64,000 nt of DNA from Actinostola sp. cb2023 (Eukaryota > Cnidaria > Anthozoa > Actiniaria > Actinostolidae). The stretch lies in assembly GCA_033675265.1 (NCBI GenBank), contig JAUJYZ010000219.1:159501-223500 (forward strand), in the 5' to 3' direction. Every line of letters starts with the position of its first letter. The stretch's first letter is position 1. Below, piece after piece: positions 54,665 to 64,000 of this stretch. A program made the position numbers and the translations under genes. The notes under the pieces were generated by a model. It was not told where the DNA came from. It ran no database searches and saw only the letters and a program-made list of their open reading frames with translations.

Positions 54665-55751
54665 ATGGAAGAAGAAAGGATACTTGTGTCACACGAATGG
54701 AGGACAAGACTCGAGAATGACGAGTACAAAAACTGGCTCAAAGTTGGATATGGTATGTACTTAGCATGCAGTGGAATACGACCATATATAGAAAGAGAAA
54801 CCAAGGCATTCCATGGGACTCTAACTGCTATGGGGATGGTGCCATGTACATGTGTTCATGTACCGAGACGGAGACCGAATCCATATCATGATATGACAAT
54901 ATGTGACTGGGCCAAGGAACTAAATCTCCATCACACTAAGCTAAAACCAACATGGGTTCAGAGCGATGGAAGTAAGTGGACTGATGCTAATGTTGGCCAT
55001 TGGGAAGCTGCTAAGTTGTACATGCCATTTGGATGTGGAAAAGTTAGTGCAGATGAAACTGATGCTACTGGACTTCTCAATCTTCTACAATTCTGCAACC
55101 ATTTCAAAATCAACACAGCCCTTGTAGAAAGATTCAAAAACACTCGCAACATGTGGGCACATGCAGCTCAACAAGAACTAACTCAAGCTCAAACAGACGA
55201 TGCATTTATAGCCATGAAGGATTTACTGCAAGATCCAGAACTAATGGCTGATCTTGATGCTCAAGATGTGTTAACCAAAGTTGATGATTTTGAAAAACTA
55301 AATCTGATTGACTTTGAGGATGTTGAAACCAAGGTAATATCGAGTTTAGCAAACTTCATTTCTTCAATGAAAGATGAGCTTGGTGAAAAGTTAAATTCAC
55401 TTAAAGACCAAGAAGACACAAATGCTAAAGATATAAAGGAGCAAATCTCACAGCTTAAGGATATGATAAGCTTTTGTTTGATGGCTGCCAAAGAAAGGGA
55501 TGATGATGCTCTTCTGGCTCTTCATGATTTGAAAAGAAGCATCGAGCTGTTGCAACTGGATGTTAGAAATCTACAAAGGTCGGAAAAATACTGGTTTATA
55601 CAATCATTGAAGTGGAGCAGCTGGACAAGCTTCATTTGGATTTTCACCTTGTACCTAAAGCTACCAAAAGTTCTATCCAGAAGAGCAATAGTACTGGTAC
55701 TTTATTTGTTGTTCTGTGTCACACTTCTAGAAGAAGGTCTTGTGGATTTGG
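54665..55751 (+). CDS. Gene C exon 1: CXorf38/DUF4559-like domain, coiled coil, membrane segment
   Basis: Open for 362 codons plus one base to a donor G|GTATGT (55751/55752). Almost identical to copy A, with a two-residue deletion at the YMPFGCGK site, a two-residue gain in the stalk and a changed stalk end (RSIELLQLDVRNLQRSEK). The RNMWAH motif is kept (about 55144-55161). Hydrophobic segments WTSFIWIFTLYL and AIVLVLYLLFCVTLL follow. Start chosen as in copies A and B. Confidence 0.8.
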
Positions 55752-56875
55752 GTATGTAAGCTTAATAAGGCACCTTTTAATTCCATATATCTTACAGTCA
55801 AACCTCTATTAAACGGTCACCCTCGGGAAATAGCCAACTGACCGCTTAATAGAGGTGACCGCTTAATAGAGGTCAAGTTTACAGTAAGTATGGGGACCGA
55901 TTTGACTATATTTCTTACGCATGCAAAGCATATATTGACTGAAATATTGTGTGAAGTGCCATTTTCTGGATATTTCCATATACATCAAAGTATTCAATTC
56001 AATTTTCTGGAAAATTTAAACAAAAACTTAGAACTTGAAAAATTGTCAATAAAATACATTTCAAAAAAGGTTGGTGAAGGTTCTGTTGCATGTTGCATAC
56101 CAAGCCCGAAATGTATTATTGTGGATCATATATCAATAATGTCAGCATGCACATACAGAAGAAAAGTATGCTGGCTCCATATTGCGAAGACAAAGTTTGG
56201 GAAAATTCCATGCAGAGTCTATATTTGTTGTGACCTTTCTCTGACTCCATTCACATCACCCATAGTGCATTTCGGGCTTGTTATGCAAGATGCAACGAAA
56301 CCTTCACCAACCGTTTTTGAAATAGCTGTATAATGCATTATCATCCCAGGTTCAGTGTATAAACACTTTTCTCAAACATTTGAGGAATTAGTACCCTGGA
56401 ATTTTCTCTCTCTCGTTCCCAGTCTCGCATCGGAACTCTGTATGAGTTCTTGCCGCATCAGGCAACTTCTGGGGTGCTTACCATTTACTCGGAAAAACCG
56501 GAAATTCTGGTTGGAAAAACAAATGGTATGTGTCATTCCGATCAGAAAGTTCCGGAAAACTCGGTCTAATGGTACACGCGTCTACGGAAAAAAAGAAAAG
56601 AGCGGGAAAAGTGGATTACCTCAATCGCTGGACCGAGTTTTCCGAAACTTTCCGATCGGAATGACACATACGATTTGTTTTTCCAACCGGAATTTCCGGT
56701 TTTTCCGAGTAAATGGAGCAGAGGAGAGGAACTGGTGGCTAAGATGAAAGAGGTTGTAAATCCCAGTTCGCCTCTCCTTTATCACAGAATGACCGTAGAA
56801 GGTTTGGAGTTGTATGGAGTGATGATTATATACGATGATATATAACTCTCACCCGTTTTATTTGAACGTTTATAG
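55752..56875 (+). other. Intron C (phase 1)
   Basis: Donor GTATGT, acceptor ACGTTTATAG ending at 56875. Carries the same three small elements as intron A: pogo-like 55795-55884 (shorter), MITE 56058-56323 and palindrome 56481-56716. This shared set shows that A and C derive from a duplication after those insertions. Confidence 0.75.
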
Positions 56876-59800
56876 GTTGTACAAAAGAACCATTGGACGA
56901 CCCTCTTGAGAAGGCAGTTCACCTTTGCTGATAACTTGAACAGCGCGAAAGCAAATTTTGTTGGGCGCGAATGGCTTTTTAAGAATTTAACGAACTTTTT
57001 TGAGAAGACTAAAAAAGAATCTAAGGGTGTTCATCTTATTGGAGCTCCAGGATTTGGCAAGTCCGCTTTCATCTCCAATCTCATTTGTTCCAAGCTTTCA
57101 AGCTATTCCATACACAGCCAAATCATTGGCTACCATATGTGTATTCATTCGCGCAAGAATACGCAAAATCCTGCCAAGTTTGTACAAAATCTTGCAGCGC
57201 TGATATCCAATAGAGTTTCTGAGTATAGAGACTTGATCTTGTCTGATAAATCCACACAAAGAATTCTCAAAGATGGCTGTGTCAGTGATCCAACAGACTG
57301 TTTCGACAAAGGAATTCTCTCTCCACTTTCAAACCTAAAACTAAGGTTTCTGAAGCCAATGTATATTGTCATTGACGCACTAGATGAGTGCTTTGGCGAA
57401 AAATATGATCTTGACAAAGAAACGTCCATTGTCAACATATTAAGTCAAACCATTGAAAGTTTTCCAAGCTGGCTCAAAGTTATTGCTACTTCAAGAAATA
57501 TTCCAGAGATACGACGACGATTAAGGAGCCTTGACCTGATTGAGCTTCACCCTGATGATCCTCGGAACTTGCGCGACATTGAGCACTTTATCGTTAAAAG
57601 GACAAAGCATTTTGATATTAAAGGCTTCAAAATATCAACACTCGTGAACAAAAGCCAGGGGAACTTCTTGTACATTAAGCTAGTTTTGGATCATAAAGAT
57701 TTTTTCAAGTCGGATGGAATTTCTTTGCCTGACTCCATTAGCAGCATCTATCGGGAGTTTTTTCAAAGAAGATACAACACAGAAGAAAAGTTCCGTGCTC
57801 CTCGGAGAATGTTTGAAGTCCTCGTAGCAGCTCTTTTGCCGTTGACAGCAGATGAACTTTATCAGGTCCTGTTGAGGGAGAACAAGCAGTTCCATTACAA
57901 TTACAATTTCATGCCTATGCTTGAAGATCTCTCTATGTACCTTAGCTATTCTCCAGGGAGTAACAATGTGGTTAGTGTGTTCCACAGTTCATTAACTGAG
58001 TGGTTGACGAGTAAATCACTGAACAGAGGTGGGCGGTTTTATGTGGATGAAACGAAAGGACACCGATTGCTTGCAGACTATTATATCAAAAAAACTGAAG
58101 ATAATTCCACAAAGATGGATACCCAGTTTGTATACCATCTTGCGATTTACATTGTAAAGGGAGGAAATTTGAAACGCCATGTGGATAGTTTCTTGGATCT
58201 CGATCCAATAACAATCAAAACCTTGAACAGTTATACAAATGGAACGGTTCTTCATCTTGCTGCAGGATCAGACGATCAGAAAATCCTCAGTTTAATCCTT
58301 AATTTTTTTGAAGATGTTGATTGCACAGACATTAATAACCGTACTCCAGTATATTTTTCCGTCCTATTTGGTCGTCTTGACAACCTACGTTTGCTACACG
58401 AGAAAGGAGCTTCTCTGTTTCAGAAAACAAAAGAAATCAATGTTAAGGATTTCAAGGAAGTGAACGAGTGTAAACGTCAGATGTGTGGCTACAATTTACT
58501 TCATGTTGCATCTGAAAAAGGACACGAAGAGATAGTTCAGTATCTTCTAGAAAATAATGTCAGCATTTCGTCACTATCAGGAACCAGCGACAAAGCAATT
58601 CACCTTGCTGCAGAATTTGGCCATATTCAAACTGTAAAAACGTTGGTGAAAAATGGAGCGGATTTGGATAACACGTGTCTATATTACGCTGTCTCCCGTA
58701 ATCGTTTTACTGTTATGAAATTTCTCCTTGAAAGTGGCATCAAAGACAAGTGTATTGATTGCAGCAACGGCATGCATCGTAACTTGGACGAACCTGATCA
58801 GTGGTCTTGCAATACTGCTTTACATATTGCCGCCATTAGAAATTTCCCGAAGATAGTAGTTCTCTTACTGGAATTGAAGGACAATGCTTTGAATTGCATC
58901 AACATTTACGGGAAAAAACCGCTCCACGAAGCGGTCCATCATAACAATTATCAGGTCATAAAAGTTATTTTAGAGTTTGGTGCAAACTCTTCCAGCATCT
59001 GCAGATTCGAAGGTGCAAATTTGCCATCTAATAAAAGCAGCTCATTTTGTCCTTGTGGATTTTCTTCTCTCCATATTGCAGCATATCATGGATTTTCTGG
59101 CATAATCGATTTACTTCTGCAACACAAAGCTGATTATAATGCTAGTGACTGCGATGGCTCGAAACCAATTCACATAGCTGCATGCCGTGGCCATGGTGAT
59201 GTATTATCCACACTTGTTAAAAACGGTGTAGACGTAAACAGCAAGAACTCAGAAGGAATGACCGCGACACATTTCGCTTGTAAGTGCCAGGCTGATCATC
59301 TTTTTGGCACTCTTGTTAAACTTGGTGCTAATGGGTTTGCACTTACAACAGATGGAAAAATGCCATTGCATTTTATCATCGATAACCACTTTATCGATGA
59401 AAACATCACCTTTATGGACCCATACGTTGAGACTCCAATAGAGCCGATTGAATTCAACTCAATTTTAAATAAGTACACATATGCAACAAAGAAACAACAA
59501 GAATATCCCTGGATGACTTCATGGACAAAGTTTCTGACAAGTTTTTCAATGACAAATAAAATTGAAGAAAATGCAGTACTTGAACTTTCAGGGAAAACAG
59601 TATTTTATATAGAATTGGTCTCTGGAAATTTTCCAAAGATGATTCACTTGTTTGGAAGTTCTGAAATGATGAAGTGGAGATTTACACTTCTTGCAACGCC
59701 TTTAGGTTACACTTATGATGTTGGCGTGGCATCTATTTGGCTTCAAAAGCTAGTTGCAAATAGAAAAGCCAAGGAAGTCTTTGTAAAAGCTGTTCTTAAA

Positions 59801-61705
59801 ACATACTTTCTCATAGGGAATAATTCCTTGTGTCCTGAATTAATGTCAAAGATAAAGCTTAATCTTGTTTACGCATTGGATGTCTTTTTAAACTTGGGAT
59901 GCGATGTTAACTGTGAAAACTCAGGTATGACACCATTCCTTACATATCTGAGGCAAGGAGGCCGCAACATGGCTAAAGTTCTTGTAAAACACGGAGTCAC
60001 GTTTGACATAAAATGTGGTGAAACGTTTGAGGATTCAGTCTTCCATCTGGCTGCCTATCATAATCTACATTATCTCCAGTACTTCTCGGTATATCAAGAC
60101 CCCAATGAATGGGAAGAATACTTGAAGACCAAAGACGCCTTATTTGACTATTTGTTTGACGAATACGAGAAGACAACACACGAAGGACAAGTCAAACTAA
60201 CAAGAGTAAGAGATGGTCCTGTTACTAAAGCTATCAAATCTCATCTTCGAGGCTTTAAGATCATAGACGAGTGTCTGGATGAGGAAGGTTACACAGCTCT
60301 TCAGCGAGCTGCCCAGGGTGGGAACGTTGTCGCTGTGAAACACTTCTTGAATTGGGGAGCCAACGTTAGTTTGGATAGTCCAGAAGAATTCAATCTACTG
60401 ACTTTATCTATATGGTATGCAGTTAAATATCGTCCACGCCGTAATTTCCACAAACCCAGTCGTTTAACAGCTCTGGAAATCGACTTTGCATCATTGACTG
60501 CAAATGTTATTTTGGAGCATTTGACAAAACACGCACCACTAGATGTTGGATGCGACCACCAAAAGGAAACGCCTACACTACTACATTTAGCGGCGACTCG
60601 AGGAATGTGGCGATTCATAGAGGAATTATTTATAGCTAGAGATCATTCTAAGGTAATTGGGTTAAATGCCAATTGTCCTACCAAGCATGGAATCACTCCA
60701 ATGTATTTGGCCAAGGTCTATGGTGGAGAAGACTGTGAATGGGACAATCCATGGTGTAAGGTTGTTTGTATATTGTCACTGCACGGAGGATCGGAAATGA
60801 TTCCTGAACGAGTAACAGAGTACTTTGTTATAGTAAATACTTTATTTCAGGGAATACCCGAGAGATTTGACCACGATTTGACTTTGGACTCTCTGTTGAC
60901 TCTCGAGGAGTCGTGCGGTCAAGAAGAATGTTTTCAATTCCATTACGGTTCATCGCAATCAAACTTGATAGCAGAGATCCAGCAAGGTATGCCGGATGTC
61001 TGCGATAGAAGAGAAGATTTGTTAAATGACATCGCACACTCTCTTAACTCAAAGCAATCGGGAATTGCAGTCACTCAATGTGATTTCTTGAGTTTTGCTA
61101 CGGAATCGATAAACTCAGTAAAACTCTTGCTAGACACCCTGTTCTCAAAAAGGACCGACGGGTTGTCGTCTTGTGGGCCACTGAAGGGCACATCACGTTC
61201 TACTACCATTAGTAACTTGGATATGTGCTCAAGTGAAACCTACATACAACTCATTGATATAGATAACGTATTAAAAAGGAAGTATAAGAGTTATCTGAGT
61301 GATTACCAAGCTGTAGTGAACGAACTTACTTATATCAAGAGAACAATTGACAGCCACGACCACGAATCCAAGCGATTTAAACAACTAAACAAGGAGAGCT
61401 ATCTTTTTAGTCGAAATCATCTCTGCGATTGGCAGACAGTGACCTTCAAGTATGCACAACTAAGGTTTCTAGTCCATGTATTGCTCTCTTGGAACAGGCA
61501 GGTCATGAGAAATGGCAAGTACCCTAGTATTTCTACATTTGCAACCAGGAGAATCAAAGACGTATTTCTTGGTGACAATCGAAAGGAGCTTGTGAGCTTT
61601 ATTATTGCACTTTCCAAAGATGATCTACCAAAACAATATGAATATCTAAAGTGGTTCAAGTTTAAAAAACCACCATTGTTTGAAGACATGTTTACAAGAA
61701 AATAA
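56876..61705 (+). pseudogene. Gene C exon 2: STAND NTPase-ankyrin protein, 2-bp deletion at its start
   Basis: From the acceptor the frame runs CTKEPLDDPLE and is then lost, because two bases (TT) present in copy A are missing near 56910; a stop follows within seven codons. From 56906 a frame of 1599 codons is open to 61705: FVGREWLF, Walker A GAPGFGKS (residues 46-53 of that frame), Walker B MYIVIDALDEC, ATSRN, two sets of ankyrin repeats and a helical tail. The last 315 residues or so (from about 60765) differ from A and B but keep a related ending (KFKKPPLFEDMF), so the tail comes from another paralogue. If the deletion is real, exon 1 and exon 2 no longer make one protein. An alternative acceptor restoring phase was not found. 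Confidence 0.8.
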
Positions 61706-61731
61706 TTGCCTGCATGGTTGAAGACAAAACC

Positions 61732-61768
61732 TACAGACAGACAGACAGATAGATAGATAAGTAGATAG
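61732..61768. repeat. (ACAG)n/(ATAG)n microsatellite
   Basis: Four-base repeats, CAGACAGACAGATAGATAGA, just after gene C. Confidence 0.9.
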
Positions 61769-61827
61769 GCTATCATGGAGCCAGATATAGATTACACAAT
61801 ATTTTTCAAGTTTTTTACAATTAACTG

Positions 61828-61998
61828 CATTTATTATCCAACTACACATAGACGAGTAAAAATATCGCGCGAGTAGGACTGGAGCGAGTAAAAATATCCA
61901 GCGATATTTTTACTCGTCTATTTCGCGCGCGCTTTTATATAAATGTCCTTCACGGGAGGAGTGTATTTTTCGCATCACAAAAGGGTTGGATAATAAAT
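61828..61998. mobile_element. Inverted-repeat element after gene C
   Basis: Outer pair TTATTATCCAAC and GTTGGATAATAA, inner strong pair GACGAGTAAAAATATCGC and its inverse (61851-61919), with GCGCGCG runs. TACTCGTC phrases recur to about 62110. No coding region. Confidence 0.6.
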
Positions 61999-63150
61999 AA
62001 CTTATTTAACATTTTAGTGTGGAGTAAGACTGGAAATTTTTACTCGTCCTTTGTATTTTGTCTCGCCATACGGGCTCAACAAAATACTGCAGACTCGTAA
62101 AAATATCCAGCCATACTACACACTAAAATGTCAAATAAGCTGTATATATAATAATAATATACTTAGGAATACTGGACATATACAGTCGAATCTCAAGCTA
62201 ACCAACACTAAGGAAGCTTCTCTTATCGGAGGAGTAATATACGAAGAAATCGCCGTGTTTTAGGTGTCCGTCAGAATCGTTTTCATATGAGTGGGAAGTA
62301 GTTACGGTACGGTTCGTGCCGTGACCGTTGTGTCCAAGCATTCTTGATTGGTTGAGCAATGATTTTGCGCGCTGTGATTGGTTGAACAGATGTCTTTCAT
62401 TCCCGGCGTACCATCACCGTAGGTTTCTCACTCATCGGAAAACGACTCTAGCGGAGGTTCGACTACAGGTATTTACGAATTAAACTTAGATGCATGCTTA
62501 ATTCAGTTAAAGACAGAAACCGAGCCGGACAGCGCAAATTCAGTCTTGAACTGCTGGATTTTGTAATCCACGCCTTATAGGAATGACATTGCCGCTGAAG
62601 GACACCGCAGGCTCACAACTCTGGGGGAGGAGGGGGGGAGGGGGGTTGTTTAATCCACGAGTTGGTCAGCGGGTGCCTTTCATTAAATATATAAGCGTGA
62701 ATCAACTTTCTTAAACCTTAATCTTAACACTATATTTTCGATAGATATTACAGTGCGTTTCACATCACTTGACAAGCGGGTTCCGAAGTTCGTTCGGAAG
62801 TTCCGGCACTTGGGAACTTGACAAGTACATGTAAATACCCAATTTACAAAGTCGTGAAAAGAAGTTAAAATTGAATTTGATTATTGAAGCAAATTTAGTA
62901 ACTTATTTGATGTAATTTGAAATACAATTAATTATTAATAGTAAGTACACCACTTTTTTCAGCGTCCACAAACCCACCAACTTTGAATGAATGAAAACCT
63001 TAATTTATTTAAGAATTCAGGGTAGCTCTGTCAGCAATAAAAAAATCGCTGTTATCAATACAGGCCCTTTTGCACGAATTGGTTGGAAAATAATTAATTG
63101 ATTGAAAAACCCATGATTCTGTTCAAATAGTAAGGTTTTATTTTGTTTCA
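61999..63150. other. Downstream of gene C, no gene recognised
   Basis: Includes a stretch (62285-62420) related to 16885-16960 (GAGTGGGAAGT, AAGCATTCT, TGGTTGA) and a G-rich run at 62622-62646. No conserved frame. Confidence 0.5.
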
Positions 63151-63480
63151 GTAGAAAGTAGATAATGTGGAAATACTTCATTCACTAGTTTTAAGCCTGC
63201 GCTGTAGCTCTAGGGATGGGAAGGACCCTTGCACCACTAAATGTTGGCACATGTGAGGTGACTTGTTGCAGCAACCTGACATAGTGACAGGTCACTTGCT
63301 GTACGACTAAGGAGAATAAATGGCATGTTGTGATTGGCTGCGAAGGGTATAAGCTGTACCCCATTTAACGCCATGATACAAGTCCCTTGAATTCAATCCC
63401 ATTTGATTATTGCAAAAATGTAAAAATGTCTGCCAATTCAAAAAGAATGTTTTCATGAAAGACACTATTAGTCAGGGAGC
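63151..63480. repeat. Remnant of the shared downstream flank (unit C)
   Basis: One degraded unit of the 116-bp repeat (63167-63236) followed by text matching 13295-13450 and 48170-48330 (GCACATGTGAGGTGACTTG to GATTATTGCAAAAATG), with an insertion near 63345. It marks the end of the third gene unit. Confidence 0.75.
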
Positions 63481-64000
63481 ATGTGTAATCCCGTGGGAAT
63501 TTTGTGCTGAAAGCAAGCCACCTATCTAGATGTGTTAAGGGGACACTAAGGAACAAGAAACATGTTGTCGGCAATTTTGTAACTCGCACCGACGGCCGAT
63601 ATGGCGGGTTTAAAATGTGACGTATATGACCCAGCATGGAAACGAGGCTGATCCATAAAATGCAATATAACCATCGTTAATTGCAACAAATCATTACCGA
63701 ACTTACTCATACTTTACATATAAGTGTATCTGACACAACTAAGAAACATTTAAGTAATAAAGCTGGTCACGTGACCATGACAGCATGGAAACGAGGCTGG
63801 ACCATAAAATGACATAACTTATTTTGAATTGCGTAAAATATATCCAAATTCACTCAAATCAATGAAATGTGTGATTGTTACATTACCAGGCGCCTCGTCT
63901 GTGATACAGGTGGTCACGTGATTAGTATGGGAACGAGGCTAAGGTACAGACACTTTCGTCATGTATGTGGATTTCATCAAAAAATGATATCACATCATTT
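63481..64000. repeat. GGAAACGAGGCTG direct repeats
   Basis: GCATGGAAACGAGGCTG-type phrases at about 63635, 63783 and 63926, two with GGTCACGTGA nearby, spaced about 145 bp: three divergent tandem units. No gene recognised. Confidence 0.55.

Overview
This is animal nuclear DNA, most likely from an anthozoan cnidarian and probably a stony coral. The evidence is: long intron-poor STAND/ankyrin genes; DIRS, Polinton and Helitron-type elements; and poly-G-anchored repeats with the wording GGGGGTACTCCCATATATGG, which I recall from coral and anemone genomes. The species cannot be read from the sequence. There is no bacterial or organellar signature.

The backbone is a tandem array of three paralogous two-exon genes on the + strand. 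I call them A (3697-11031), B (24822-46435) and C (54665-61705). Exon 1 encodes a CXorf38/DUF4559-like domain with an R-x4-H (HEPN-type) motif, a coiled coil and a hydrophobic membrane segment. Exon 2 encodes a STAND-class P-loop NTPase (TANC/ANKRD50-like), a long ankyrin-repeat region and a basic helical tail. All three copies share the same phase-1 junction. Each unit also carries duplicated flanks (about 1.26-3.7 kb, 21.5-24.8 kb and 49.1-54.6 kb upstream; 11.0-14.3 kb, 46.4-49.1 kb and part of 63.1-63.5 kb downstream). Copy A has a 1-bp insertion and copy C a 2-bp deletion, each breaking exon 2. Only copy B is open throughout, with about 2,000 predicted residues. Pairwise similarity changes partner along exon 2, so the copies are mosaics, as expected from gene conversion or unequal exchange. 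The layout resembles a diversifying innate-sensor locus, but that role is inference.

The rest is nested mobile DNA. Between A and B lies a 7.2-kb TTAA-flanked element with 352-bp terminal inverted repeats (14310-21521); its empty site is preserved at 49145-49148. Inside it are a broken DIRS-like tyrosine-recombinase retroelement on the - strand, a Helentron-like element (18764-19580) and a TTAA palindromic MITE. The intron of B is stretched to 15.6 kb by a 13.9-kb Polinton-type element (26145-40026). The Polinton has long terminal inverted repeats and a 6-bp target duplication, and carries a compact set of eight virion-type or unknown genes but no polymerase core, integrase, ATPase or protease. 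It was itself hit by a 964-bp element with a 9-bp duplication, a second Helentron-like element (which holds a further 2.3-kb transposon), and a tRNA-derived SINE split by a TTAA fold-back element.

Tandem repeats are abundant: a 54-bp minisatellite at the window start, a 105-bp satellite beside gene A that appears to have grown from a transposon end plus its flank, and a 116-bp array downstream of both A and B. All assignments are from reading sequence and remembered family features; no database search was run.
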